64,000 nucleotides of DNA from JAATGI01 sp036510675 (lineage in GTDB: Bacteria; Pseudomonadota; Alphaproteobacteria; ATCC43930; CGMCC-115725), in NCBI GenBank assembly GCA_036510675.1, contig DATCDN010000001.1:11855-75854 (forward strand). Reading direction: 5' to 3'. This document shows positions 18,627-27,312 of this stretch, one piece after another. Every line of letters starts with the position of its first letter. Within the stretch, counting starts at the first letter, position 1. Under the pieces are notes generated by a model. The model did no database searches and was not told the DNA's origin. It worked only from the letters and a program-made list of their open reading frames with translations. Position numbers and translations under genes: made by a program.

Positions 18627-19292
18627 TCATTCTCGATTTTCGAGAATCCCATCTCGGGGCAAGCCCCGGACCAGGGGCACGAACCGCACGCCGCCCAGTT
18701 CCTCGAGATAATGGCCGTCACCCATGCGATGGACCCGCACCAGGCTCTGATCGCGCCGCTCCGGCCCGACCGGCGCGATCATGATGCCGCCGTCGCGCAA
18801 TTGCTCGACAAGGCGCAGCGGCAATTCCGGCGCCGCCGCCGTGACGATGATGCGATCGAACGGCGCCGCCTCGGGCCAGCCCTTGGTGCCATCGCCGAAG
18901 CGGCTGGTGATGTTGTGGAGGCGCAGCGCGGCGAACCGCTTGTCGGCCTCGCGCAACAGCGGCTGATGGCGCTCCAGCGTGAAGACGCGCCGGCACAGCC
19001 GCGCCAGCAGCGCCGCCTGATAGCCGGAGCCGGTGCCGATCTCCAGCACCCGATGCCGCTCCTCGAGCTGCAACTGCTCGGTCATCAGCGCGACGATGTA
19101 GGGCTGGCTGATGGTCTGGGCGCGGCCGATCGGCAGCGGGACATTTTCGTAGGCGCGATCCTGGAATGTCGGCGGCACAAACAATTCGCGCGGCACGCTC
19201 TCGACCGCTTTCAGCACCCGCTCGTCGGTGATGCCGGCGCGGCGCAATTCGGCCAGCAGGCTCAGTTTCTTGTTGGAAAAATCGAGCGGCAT
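18627..19292 (-). CDS. pcm: Protein-L-isoaspartate O-methyltransferase
   Basis: 221 aa from the ATG at 19292 (MPLDFSNKKLSLLAELRRAGI). It methylates L-isoaspartyl residues in damaged proteins using SAM. The SAM motif I is VLEIGTGSGYQAALLA, and the family hallmark GRAQTISQPYIVALMTEQL precedes it. Motif II/III text (FDRIIVTAAAPELPLRLVEQL, GGIMIAPVG) is intact. It starts four bases after the serS stop and precedes nlpD, so serS-pcm-nlpD form one transcript. The usual surE gene between serS and pcm is absent. Confidence 0.95.
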   Translation of the reverse strand: MPLDFSNKKLSLLAELRRAGITDERVLKAVESVPRELFVPPTFQDRAYENVPLPIGRAQTISQPYIVALMTEQLQLEERHRVLEIGTGSGYQAALLARLCRRVFTLERHQPLLREADKRFAALRLHNITSRFGDGTKGWPEAAPFDRIIVTAAAPELPLRLVEQLRDGGIMIAPVGPERRDQSLVRVHRMGDGHYLEELGGVRFVPLVRGLPRDGILENRE

Positions 19293-19296
19293 GCGC

Positions 19297-20574
19297 TCAC
19301 TCTCCCGCGCCGATCGCCACGCGTCCGCCCATGTAGGGACGCAGCGCCTCGGGCACCGCGATGCTGCCGTCGGCGCGCTGATAATTTTCCAGCACCGCAA
19401 CGAGGGTGCGGCCGATCGCCAGCGCCGAGCCATTCAGTGTCGCAAGAAGGCGCACGCCCTTGGCGCCTTGCGGCCGAAACCGGGCGTTCATGCGCCGCGC
19501 CTGGAACTCGCCGCAATCGGAACAGCTCGAGATTTCGCGATAGGCATTCTGGCCCGGCAGCCAGACTTCGATGTCGTAAGTCTTGCGCGCCGAGAAGCCC
19601 ATATCGCCGGTACACAACAGCATCACGCGATAAGCAAGACCTAAACGTTTGAGTATCATTTCCGCGCAATCCGTCATCCGCGCATGTTCATTCGCCGCCA
19701 AATCGGGATGAACGATCGACACCAGCTCCACCTTCTCGAATTGATGTTGGCGGATCATGCCGCGGGTATCCTTGCCGGCGGCGCCCGCCTCGGAGCGGAA
19801 GCACGGCGTCCACGCGGTGAAGCGCAGCGGCAGGCGCGCCTCGTCGAGAATCTCGCCAGCCACGAGATTGGTCAGCGGCACCTCGGCGGTCGGGATCAGC
19901 CACAGGCCGGTGGTGGTCTTGAACAGATCCTCGCTGAATTTCGGCAGCTGGCCGGTGCCGAACGCGGTCTCGTCGCGCACCAGCAGCGGCGGATTTATTT
20001 CGGTATAGCCGGACTCGTTGGTGTGGAGATCGAGCATGAACTGGCCGAGCGCCCGATGGAGCCGCGCCAGTTCGCCCGACAGCACCACGAACCGCGCGCC
20101 CGACAATTTGCCGGCGCGGGCGAAATCCATCCCGCCCAGCCCCTCGCCCAGCGCGACATGATCCTTGGGTGCGAAATCGAACACCGGCGGCGTGCCGACA
20201 ACGCGCTCCAATCGGTTCGCCGTCTCGTCGGCGCCGTCGGGCACATCGTCGGCGGGGAGATTGGGATAGGTCGCGAGCTGTCCGTCGATCTTAGACCGTC
20301 GTTCAGTCACTCCCGCCTCAAGCGCAGCTTGCGTCAATTTGGTTTGAGCCGCCCGGCGCAAGAGATCGCCAATGTCTTCGCCTCTTGCCTTAGATGCTCC
20401 AATCAATTTGGCTTCTGTGTTTACGGCGGCCCTGGCTTGTTCAGCCAACGTTTGAGCTGCCCGCCAGGCGCTGTCTTGCTCAAGAATAAAAGCCGACATT
20501 GGTGCCAACCCTCGCCGCGACAGGCCACGGTCGAAGGCGTCGGGATTGTCGCGCAGCCATTTGAGATCGTGCAT
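19297..20574 (-). CDS. serS: Seryl-tRNA synthetase
   Basis: 425 aa, normal length for class IIa SerRS. The N-terminal antiparallel coiled coil at about 25-110 binds the tRNA-Ser long arm. The catalytic core carries class II motif 2 (FRSEAGAAGKDTRGMIRQHQFEKVE) and motif 3 (LNGSALAIGRTLVAVLENYQ). The ending YMGGRVAIGAGE is typical. It charges tRNA-Ser (and tRNA-Sec) in the cytoplasm. Confidence 0.97.
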   Translation of the reverse strand: MHDLKWLRDNPDAFDRGLSRRGLAPMSAFILEQDSAWRAAQTLAEQARAAVNTEAKLIGASKARGEDIGDLLRRAAQTKLTQAALEAGVTERRSKIDGQLATYPNLPADDVPDGADETANRLERVVGTPPVFDFAPKDHVALGEGLGGMDFARAGKLSGARFVVLSGELARLHRALGQFMLDLHTNESGYTEINPPLLVRDETAFGTGQLPKFSEDLFKTTTGLWLIPTAEVPLTNLVAGEILDEARLPLRFTAWTPCFRSEAGAAGKDTRGMIRQHQFEKVELVSIVHPDLAANEHARMTDCAEMILKRLGLAYRVMLLCTGDMGFSARKTYDIEVWLPGQNAYREISSCSDCGEFQARRMNARFRPQGAKGVRLLATLNGSALAIGRTLVAVLENYQRADGSIAVPEALRPYMGGRVAIGAGE

Positions 20575-20695
20575 CGGGCCGTCACACCATCAAGCGAGGG
20601 GCCGCGTTATAAGGCGATTCGCCCGCCCCCGTCCAATGCTAGTCGAGGGGCGCACCGCCCTCATGGGCCGTCGGCGCCGTTGCATGGGGGCGGCC

Positions 20696-20724
20696 TTGGC
20701 AAGCGCGCGCGGTCTGCATAGATT
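20696..20724 (+). promoter_or_regulatory. Sigma-70-like promoter for the CmcJ-like gene
   Basis: TTGGCA (20696-20701), a 17-base spacer and TAGATT (20719-20724). A purine-rich AGGGGA lies before the ATG at 20752. It sits in the 177-base divergent gap between serS and the CmcJ-like gene. Read by eye. Confidence 0.5.
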
Positions 20725-20751
20725 CATCTCAATACATCGAGGGGAACCATC

Positions 20752-21603
20752 ATGTCGCACGACACATTGCTCGAACCGCAAACCGGCCGCGACCAAGTGG
20801 GCGGCTGGGTCGCCGCGAGCATGAACTATCTCGCCGATCTCTCGATCAAGCCGGTGACGCGCAACCCGCCGCAAGGTACCGGCCAGCCACTGCGCATCGG
20901 CAATTACCAGAATTTCCCGGTGCGGGTTCACGATGCCCGACCGATCGCGGGATCACTGTCGCTCGACCGGCACGGCTTCGCGCTGACGCGTCACGACACC
21001 AGGGTCGCCGATTTCTACAATGAGGACGAGGTCCGCCGCGTCTATTATCCCGAGATGGACGCGCTGGTGAAGCGCGAGACCGGCGCGTCGCGGGTCGTGG
21101 TGTTCGACCACACCCTGCGCCATGCCGACCAGCCGGTGGCGCGGGGCTTGCGCGCGCCGGTGCAGAATGTCCACAACGACTACACCGAAAAATCGGGGCC
21201 ACAGCGCGTGCGCGAATTGCTGGGCGACGAGGCGGCGGCGCCGCTGCTGAAAAAACGCTTCGCCGAATACAATGTGTGGCGGCCGATCGCTGGCCCGGTG
21301 CGGATGTGGCCGCTGGCGCTGGTCGATTCGCAGACCATGGCGCCGCAGGACCTCGCGGTGTGCGAACTGATCTACACCGACCGCACCGGCGAGATTTACC
21401 TCGGCGTCTATAACCCGGCCCATGTCTGGCATTACATTCCCAACATGGCGCGCGAGGAAGCCATCCTGATCAAATGCTATGATTCGGCGCGGGATGGCCG
21501 CGCGCGGTTCTCGCTCCACTCCGCCTTCGCCGACCCGACCACGACGCCGGACGCGCCGCCGCGCGAGAGCATCGAGATTCGCGCCTTCGCGTTCTTCGAC
21601 TGA
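20752..21603 (+). CDS. CmcJ/NvfI-family Fe(II)/2-oxoglutarate-type oxygenase
   Basis: 283 aa. It resembles the CmcJ/AsaB/NvfI family, first annotated as methyltransferases or hydroxylase/desaturases and now known to include non-heme iron oxygenases. The putative iron ligands are His and Asp in PVQNVHNDYTEKSGPQRV and a distal His in AHVWHYIPNM. The conserved text VWRPIAGPVRMWPLALVD fits the family. The next gene, a FAD monooxygenase, follows 80 bases later on the same strand, so the two may act on one substrate. That substrate is not known. Confidence 0.75.
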   Translation: MSHDTLLEPQTGRDQVGGWVAASMNYLADLSIKPVTRNPPQGTGQPLRIGNYQNFPVRVHDARPIAGSLSLDRHGFALTRHDTRVADFYNEDEVRRVYYPEMDALVKRETGASRVVVFDHTLRHADQPVARGLRAPVQNVHNDYTEKSGPQRVRELLGDEAAAPLLKKRFAEYNVWRPIAGPVRMWPLALVDSQTMAPQDLAVCELIYTDRTGEIYLGVYNPAHVWHYIPNMAREEAILIKCYDSARDGRARFSLHSAFADPTTTPDAPPRESIEIRAFAFFD

Positions 21604-21683
21604 TCGTCGGGCGAAAAAAATATTATTCCGGCGAAAGGAACGCTAAACTCCAAAAAATATTTCTAAAAACATTGGAGGAAGCG

Positions 21684-23276
21684 ATGGACGAGGAAATTCC
21701 GGTCCTGATCGCCGGCGGCGGACTGGTCGGCCTATCGACCGCGATGTTCCTGGCGCGGCACGGCATCTCGTCCCTGGCGATCGAGCGGTTGCGCAATGTC
21801 TCGCCACTGCCGCGCGCCGCGCATTTCCATATGCGCACGCTTGAGCTCTATCGTGCCTGCGGCATCGAGGACGAGGTCAAGGCGCAATCACTGGTTGAGT
21901 TCGAGCCGGAAGGCGCGGTCGCCGCGTTCGACACGCTGGCGGGCAAGCAAATCGCCGCCTTCGTGCCCAGCCTCAACGAAGGGGTCGAGGCGGTCAGCCC
22001 GTCGCGCCGCCTGTTCATCACCCAGCCGGGGCTGGAGCCGATCCTGCGCCGCCGCGCTGAAAAGGCCGGCGCGCGGGTGCAAGACGGCACCGAGATTATC
22101 GGCATCGACCAGGATGCCGACGGCGTCACGGCGACGGTCAAGGATGTCGATACCGGCAAGGAGCAGAAAATCCGCGCCAAATATCTGGTCGGCGCCGACG
22201 GCGCGCACAGCGCGGTGCGCGATCTTCTGCGGATTCCGTTCGACGGGCGCGGCGTCTTCTCCAACAGCATCACGATCTATTTCCAGGCCGATGTCGCGTC
22301 GCTGATGGCCGGCCGCAATGTCAGCGTGCAGTACATCCTCAATCCCCGGCTCAGCGGCTTCTTCCGCCTCGACAAGGACATGAAATCCGGTTTTCTCTGC
22401 GTCAATACCGTCGGCGATACATCGAAGCCCGAGGCGGCCAACGCCGCCGCCGATGTCAGCGAGCCGCGCCTGATCGAGCTGGTTCGCGACGGCGTCGGTG
22501 TCGCCGACATTCCGGTCAAGATCGTGGGCGTGTCGCGCTGGCGCTCGGTCTCGGATGTCGCCCGCCATTACCAGGTCGGCCGCGCCTTCATCGCCGGCGA
22601 TGCCGCTCATCTGATGCCGCCCAATGGCGGCTTCGGCGGCAATACCGGCATTCATGACGCGCACAATCTCGCCTGGAAGCTGGCCTATGCGCTGAAAGGC
22701 TGGGCGCCCGATCTTCCCTCAACTTATGAGGCGGAGCGCCGGCCGGTCGGCAAGTTCACCGTCGAGCAAGCCTATTCACGCTATGTCACGCGGTCGGCCG
22801 CTTATCTTGGCGCCAAGGATTTCGAGCCGGTGGCCCATGATTTCAACATTGAGGTCGGCTATCTCTACCACTCGCCCGCGATCCTGTCGGAGCCGGGCGA
22901 CGACAAGCTTCACGAATTGCCCAGCGAATCCTTCGGCCGCCCCGGCTCGCGCGCGCCGCATCTCTGGGTCGAGCGCGACGGCCAGCGCGTCTCGACGCTC
23001 GATCTCTTCGGCACCAATTTCACCCTGCTCGCGGCGCCGGACGGCGGCGCCTGGGCGGCGGCGGCATCGCGCCTGTCGAACCCGCCGGTCGATGCGTTCG
23101 TGGTCGGCCGCGACGTGACCGACCCGGGGCGCCAATTCGCGGAGGCCTATGGCCTGTCCTCGACCGGCCCGGTGCTGGTGCGGCCCGACGGGTTCGTCGC
23201 CTGGCGCGCCAAGGACGCGGCCGCCGATCCGGACCAGGCGCTGTCGGCGGCGATGCGGACCCTGTTGATGCGCTAG
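21684..23276 (+). CDS. FAD-dependent aromatic-type monooxygenase (PheA/TfdB-like)
   Basis: 530 aa. The start is the ATG at 21684, preceded by GGAGGAA; the frame extends four codons further, but those codons are the Shine-Dalgarno itself. The FAD-binding GxGxxG is in VLIAGGGLVGLSTAMFLARHG, the DG motif in YLVGADGAHSAVRDLLRI and the GD motif in RAFIAGDAAHLMPPNGGFGGN. A C-terminal thioredoxin-like domain at about 400-530 matches the phenol hydroxylase/TfdB and PgaE/MhpA group. It hydroxylates an aromatic or polyketide ring with NAD(P)H and O2. Substrate unknown. It could serve the aromatic catabolic genes at 53.8-56.8 kb or modify a polyketide. Confidence 0.88.
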   Translation: MDEEIPVLIAGGGLVGLSTAMFLARHGISSLAIERLRNVSPLPRAAHFHMRTLELYRACGIEDEVKAQSLVEFEPEGAVAAFDTLAGKQIAAFVPSLNEGVEAVSPSRRLFITQPGLEPILRRRAEKAGARVQDGTEIIGIDQDADGVTATVKDVDTGKEQKIRAKYLVGADGAHSAVRDLLRIPFDGRGVFSNSITIYFQADVASLMAGRNVSVQYILNPRLSGFFRLDKDMKSGFLCVNTVGDTSKPEAANAAADVSEPRLIELVRDGVGVADIPVKIVGVSRWRSVSDVARHYQVGRAFIAGDAAHLMPPNGGFGGNTGIHDAHNLAWKLAYALKGWAPDLPSTYEAERRPVGKFTVEQAYSRYVTRSAAYLGAKDFEPVAHDFNIEVGYLYHSPAILSEPGDDKLHELPSESFGRPGSRAPHLWVERDGQRVSTLDLFGTNFTLLAAPDGGAWAAAASRLSNPPVDAFVVGRDVTDPGRQFAEAYGLSSTGPVLVRPDGFVAWRAKDAAADPDQALSAAMRTLLMR

Positions 23277-23299
23277 CATGCGCCGCCACCCGGCGTAGA

Positions 23300-24295
23300 A
23301 TGGCGGCGATGAGCGAGAAAATCCTGGTCACCGGCGCGCTGGGCCAGATCGGCGCCGATCTGGTGCCGGCGCTGCGCCGGCATCACGGCCAGACGGCGGT
23401 CGTTGCTAGCGATATCCGCATTCCGCAGGCCCTTGGCGCCAGCGCGTTCGAGCCGTTCGAGCTGCTGGACTGCACCCGCCTCGACCAGTTGCAGGAGGTC
23501 GTGCGCCGCCACGAGATTCGCGCGATCTATCATCTGGTGGCAATGCTGTCGGCGACGGCCGAGGACAAGCCGCAGGCGGCGTGGGCGCTCAATATGGGCG
23601 GGCTCTACAATGTGCTGGAAACGGCGCGGCAGAATCATTGCGCCGTATTCTTCCCCAGCTCCATCGGCGCGTTCGGTCCCTCGACGCCGCGCATCGCGAC
23701 GCCGCAAGACACGGTGCAGCGCCCGACGACGCTCTATGGCGTCAGCAAGGTCGCCGGCGAATTGCTGTGCGATTATTACGCCAGCCGGTTCGGCACCGAC
23801 GTGCGCGGCCTGCGCTTTCCGGGCCTGATCTCCCACACCGCCGCGCCGGGCGGCGGCACCACCGATTATGCCGTCGAGATTTTCTATCAGGCGGTGCGCT
23901 ATCGCCACTACACCTGCTTCCTGCGGCCCGACACCGCGCTCGACATGATGTATATGCCCGACGCGACCCGCGCGATCATCGCGCTGATGGCGGCCGACCC
24001 GACGCGGCTCGTGCATCGCAACGCCTTCAACCTCACTGCGATGAATTTCACGCCGGAGCGGCTGGCGGCGGAAATCCGCAAGCATGTCGCCGACTTCGTC
24101 ATCGAATACGAGATCGATCCGGCGCGGCAGGCGATCGCCGATTCCTGGCCGCGCTCCATCGACGACAGCGCGGCGCGGCACGAATGGGATTGGGCGCCGC
24201 GCTACGATATCGCGGCGATGACCCAGGACATGCTGGAACAGATCGGCGCGCGCCTCAAACGCGCCCGCGTGACAGGCGGTGACGATGCCCCATGA
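23300..24295 (+). CDS. L-threonine 3-dehydrogenase, SDR (epimerase-like) type
   Basis: 331 aa (the start may be the ATG at 23309, MSEKILVTGALGQIGADL). The NAD motif is GALGQIG. The family-specific stretches IYHLVAMLSATAEDKPQAAW, RPTTLYGVSKVAGELLCDYY (catalytic Tyr-x3-Lys) and GGGTTDYAVEIFY match the SDR-type threonine dehydrogenases rather than the zinc MDR type. It oxidises L-threonine to 2-amino-3-oxobutyrate. The following kbl gene overlaps its end, and the product is passed to Kbl to give glycine and acetyl-CoA. Confidence 0.9.
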   Translation: MAAMSEKILVTGALGQIGADLVPALRRHHGQTAVVASDIRIPQALGASAFEPFELLDCTRLDQLQEVVRRHEIRAIYHLVAMLSATAEDKPQAAWALNMGGLYNVLETARQNHCAVFFPSSIGAFGPSTPRIATPQDTVQRPTTLYGVSKVAGELLCDYYASRFGTDVRGLRFPGLISHTAAPGGGTTDYAVEIFYQAVRYRHYTCFLRPDTALDMMYMPDATRAIIALMAADPTRLVHRNAFNLTAMNFTPERLAAEIRKHVADFVIEYEIDPARQAIADSWPRSIDDSAARHEWDWAPRYDIAAMTQDMLEQIGARLKRARVTGGDDAP

Positions 24296-25511
24296 TCGGA
24301 TCGACGCGCTGTTGCGCGCGGAATTGCGGACACTGCACACCGAGGGCCGCGCCAAGGGCGCCGAGACCGTGCTGGCCGGCATCGAGGCGGCGCAAGGCGA
24401 CCGGGGCCCGCGCTATCGCATCGAGGGCGAGGGCGCGTTTCTGCGCATGAACGCCAATAATTATCTGGGCCTGTCGCTGCGCGACGAGATCGTGCGCGCC
24501 GAGCATGACGGCGTCGGCCGCTTCGGCGCCGGGCCGGGGGCGGTGCGCTTCATCAGCGGCACCTGGACGGCGCATGTCGCGCTGGAGCGGCGGCTTGCCG
24601 CCTTCCATGGACGCGAGGCGGCGATGGTGTTCAGCTCCGCCTATGCCGCGATGATCGGCTTGCTGCCGCAAATCCTGCCGGCGGACAGCGCCGCGATCAG
24701 CGACGCGCTCAACCATAATTGTATCATCAACGGCATGCGCCTAGCGCGGCCGCGCGAGCGCCACGTCTATCCGCATCTCGATCTCGTGGCGCTGGAGGCG
24801 CGCCTCGCCGAGGCCGCGAAACACTGCACGCGCGCGGTCGTCGTCACCGACGGGATTTTCAGCATGCGCGGCGACCACGCGCCGCTCGACGCGATCGCCA
24901 CCATCATCCGCCGCCACGATGCCGATTTCGCCGAGAATATCCTGCTGGTGGTTGATGACAGCCACGGCGTCGGCGCATTCGGCGCGACGGGGCGCGGCAC
25001 CGAGGAAGTGACGGGCGCCCAGGCCGATATTCTGGTCGGGACTCTGGGCAAGGCGTTCGGCGTCAATGGCGGCTATATCGCCGCGAGCCAGCCAGTAATC
25101 GACTATCTGCGCGAGACCGCGCCGACCTATGTCTATTCCAACCCGATCTCGCCCGGCGAGGCGGCGGCGGCGGCGCGCGCCGTCGATCTCGTCGACAGTG
25201 TGACGGGAGGGATGCTGCTCGATCATCTCCATCGCATGGCGGCGCGGTTTCGCGATGGCCTGCACCGGCTCAGCTTCGAGACGCTGCCCGGCGCCCATCC
25301 GATCGTGCCGCTGTTGGTGCGCGACACAGGGCGCACCAACGCGCTGGTCGCGCATCTGCGCCGCCACCAGGTGCTGGCGACCGGCCTCGCCTATCCGGTG
25401 GTGCCGCGCGGCGACGAGGAAATCCGCTTTCAAATTTGCGCCGACCACACCGAGGCCGATATCGACGAGACGCTGTCGGTGCTGGAAACATTTTTAGGGA
25501 GCGCGCCATGA
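24285..25511 (+). CDS. kbl: 2-amino-3-ketobutyrate CoA ligase (glycine C-acetyltransferase)
   Basis: 408 aa from the ATG at 24285 (GTG at 24279 also possible). Alpha-oxoamine synthase family. It carries the Kbl-specific text MNANNYLGLSLRDEI, GAVRFISGTWTAHVALERRLAAFHG and SDALNHNCIINGMRL, with the PLP lysine in VGTLGKAFGVNGGYIA. It cleaves 2-amino-3-oxobutyrate with CoA to glycine plus acetyl-CoA. It overlaps the threonine dehydrogenase gene by 11 bases and the DUF3891 gene by 4. This second oxoamine synthase in the window is clearly a housekeeping type, distinct from the PKS-linked one. Confidence 0.93.
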   Translation: MPHDRIDALLRAELRTLHTEGRAKGAETVLAGIEAAQGDRGPRYRIEGEGAFLRMNANNYLGLSLRDEIVRAEHDGVGRFGAGPGAVRFISGTWTAHVALERRLAAFHGREAAMVFSSAYAAMIGLLPQILPADSAAISDALNHNCIINGMRLARPRERHVYPHLDLVALEARLAEAAKHCTRAVVVTDGIFSMRGDHAPLDAIATIIRRHDADFAENILLVVDDSHGVGAFGATGRGTEEVTGAQADILVGTLGKAFGVNGGYIAASQPVIDYLRETAPTYVYSNPISPGEAAAAARAVDLVDSVTGGMLLDHLHRMAARFRDGLHRLSFETLPGAHPIVPLLVRDTGRTNALVAHLRRHQVLATGLAYPVVPRGDEEIRFQICADHTEADIDETLSVLETFLGSAP

Positions 25512-26290
25512 TCGTTCGCAACGAAGACGGCCAGACCATCCTGATCGCGCAGACCGACCATTCCCGGCTGGTCGGCCAGTTCGCGGCGCATTGGGGCAAC
25601 GGCGACTTCGCGACGCCCCGCCCCTATGAGCCCGTCGCGCGCGCGGCGGCGTTTCACGATTACGGCTGGCTGCGCTATGAGACGGCGCCGCTCTACGATG
25701 CCGTCAGCGGCGAGACGCCCGAATTCCGCAAGGCGCCCAACGATGGGCGCCAGCTCGATGGCTATCAATGGTGCGTCGATTGGCTGCTGGCCGACGATCC
25801 CTATGCCGGGCTGATCGTCAACATGCATCGCACCGGCCTGTGGCGCGGCCGCTATGGCGCGATTGCGCATCCGGGGTTTGGCGCGGCGCGCGGTCTGCCG
25901 GCGCCGGTCGAGGAATTCATCGCCAAAAACGAGGCGCGGCAGGAACGCGAGCGCGCCACCGTCGATGCCGACGAGGTCTGGACCAATTATCGGCTGCTGC
26001 AGGTCTGGGACCTGCTCGGCCTCTATTTCTGCTGCCAGGAGCCGTATCGGGATTATATCGAGCCGGTGCCGACGAGTTACGGCGGCGGCAGAGGCGATGG
26101 CGTGCGCCTGACCCTTGACCCGGTCGGCCCCGGCACGGTTGCGTTCGATCCCTACCCGCTCGACATCCGGCCGCTGACCATCCAGTTCACGCGGCGGCGA
26201 CTGACGCGCGGCCCGTTCGCCGACCAAGCGGCCTTCCGCCGCGCCTATTTCCAGGCGCGGCTGGAATTGGTCGAATTCGAACTGGTCTAA
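25508..26290 (+). CDS. DUF3891 family protein
   Basis: 260 aa from the ATG at 25508, overlapping the kbl stop (ATGA). It opens MIVRNEDGQTILIAQTDHSRLVGQFAAHWGN, the signature of DUF3891. The conserved HDYGW and His-rich first half resemble an HD-type metal site (H in TDHS, HD in FHDYGW, H in VNMHRTGLW), but no enzymatic activity is established for the family as far as I know. Coupling to kbl suggests a role linked to amino-acid metabolism; that is weak inference. Confidence 0.75.
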   Translation: MIVRNEDGQTILIAQTDHSRLVGQFAAHWGNGDFATPRPYEPVARAAAFHDYGWLRYETAPLYDAVSGETPEFRKAPNDGRQLDGYQWCVDWLLADDPYAGLIVNMHRTGLWRGRYGAIAHPGFGAARGLPAPVEEFIAKNEARQERERATVDADEVWTNYRLLQVWDLLGLYFCCQEPYRDYIEPVPTSYGGGRGDGVRLTLDPVGPGTVAFDPYPLDIRPLTIQFTRRRLTRGPFADQAAFRRAYFQARLELVEFELV

Positions 26291-26983
26291 CTATTCCGCG
26301 GCAACGCGCGGCGCCTCGATGAACTGCGCGATGTGGCTCTTGCGCTTGAGCAAGCCTTCGCGATAGAGCGCTTCGAACTCCGCCGGCGGAAACGAGTGGG
26401 TCGAGGGCCGCGCCGCCAACGCATCCCGCCACGCCTTGAGGCGCGGGAATTTGTCGATGGCACCGGTCGGCTTGATGCGCTCCAGCATCGAATAGCGCTG
26501 AAGGAACGGCGCGTAGGATGCATCCACCAGCGAAAACGCGGCGCCGTTGAAGTACGGCCCGGCGCCCTGCTTCTCCAATGCCTTCTCCAGCCGGTCGAAC
26601 GCCACCGGCACTTCGGCGACGGCCTTATCGTAGCCGGCTTTATCCATGGCATAGCCCGAGGCTGTTACGCCCTGCGCGAAGGTCGGGACATAATCGGTCC
26701 ACGCCCGGTTGATGGCGCGCGCCACCGGATCGGCCGGATGGAGGCGCGGCGCGATGGTCTCGTCGAGATATTCCGCGATGGCGCTCGATTCGAACAGCGA
26801 GACGCTGTCGTCGATGCGCAGCACCGGCACCTTCTTGTGCGGCGACATGGCGAGGAACCAATCCGGCCGATTGTCGGGCTCGATATGGCGGAACTCGAAC
26901 GCGATCTTTTTCTCGCGCAGCACGATGGCGGCACGCTGTACCCAGGGGCACGTCTTGAAACTGACCAGCATGTACGTCGTCAT
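26291..26983 (-). CDS. Glutathione S-transferase family protein
   Basis: 230 aa. The N-terminal thioredoxin-fold domain at 1-80 has a putative catalytic Cys12 in SFKTCPWVQRA and the cis-Pro/glutathione-binding text HKKVPVLRIDDSVSLFESSAIAEYLDE. An all-helical C-terminal domain follows. The CPWxQR motif puts it near the omega/beta-like, Cys-type GSTs (thiol transferase or dehalogenase-like activity) rather than Tyr/Ser types. Stand-alone gene, convergent with the DUF3891 gene. Substrate unknown. Confidence 0.85.
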   Translation of the reverse strand: MTTYMLVSFKTCPWVQRAAIVLREKKIAFEFRHIEPDNRPDWFLAMSPHKKVPVLRIDDSVSLFESSAIAEYLDETIAPRLHPADPVARAINRAWTDYVPTFAQGVTASGYAMDKAGYDKAVAEVPVAFDRLEKALEKQGAGPYFNGAAFSLVDASYAPFLQRYSMLERIKPTGAIDKFPRLKAWRDALAARPSTHSFPPAEFEALYREGLLKRKSHIAQFIEAPRVAAE

Positions 26984-27049
26984 GGCGCCCTCGCGTGAAA
27001 TTCCGATGCCGCCATGGTGGCATGGCGCGCGCCGGGATTGAACCGCAAA

Positions 27050-27091
27050 TTGCGATTTCCCACATGAGGGATTATGCTGTAACGCGTTACA
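27050..27091 (+). promoter_or_regulatory. Promoter and palindromic operator of the mazEF-like pair
   Basis: TTGCGA (27050-27055), 17 bases, TATGCT (27073-27078). The perfect 14-base palindrome TGTAACGCGTTACA (27078-27091) begins at the -10 box and ends on the first base of the AGGAGG ribosome site (27091-27096). Its place fits autorepression by the antitoxin or toxin-antitoxin complex. Read by eye. Confidence 0.65.
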
Positions 27092-27102
27092 GGAGGTAAA
27101 TC

Positions 27103-27312
27103 ATGGCGGTCCCAGCGGAACGGATGAAGGCGATGCGTGAAAGGCGGCGCTTACGGGGCCTGCGCGAATTGCGGCTGATCGTGCCCGATCCCCATTCCCC
27201 CGCGGTACGGCGGCGCATCGCGAAACAGGTGGCCGCGCTCAACCAGGCGAATGAGAAAGACGCGCTGGATTGGATCGAGGCGGTGGCCGAGTTCGATAAT
27301 GAAACGTGGTGA
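27103..27312 (+). CDS. MazE-like antitoxin (DUF3018)
   Basis: 69 aa: MAVPAERMKAMRERRRLRGLRELR with a Lys/Arg-rich N-terminus for DNA binding, then VPDPHSPAVRRRIAKQVAALN and an acidic end (DALDWIEAVAEFDNETW) likely to wrap the toxin. This matches the DUF3018 antitoxins found beside MazF/PemK toxins. It is preceded by a strong AGGAGG and overlaps the toxin start by 14 bases. Predicted to neutralise the toxin and repress the operon through the palindrome upstream. Confidence 0.85.
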   Translation: MAVPAERMKAMRERRRLRGLRELRLIVPDPHSPAVRRRIAKQVAALNQANEKDALDWIEAVAEFDNETW

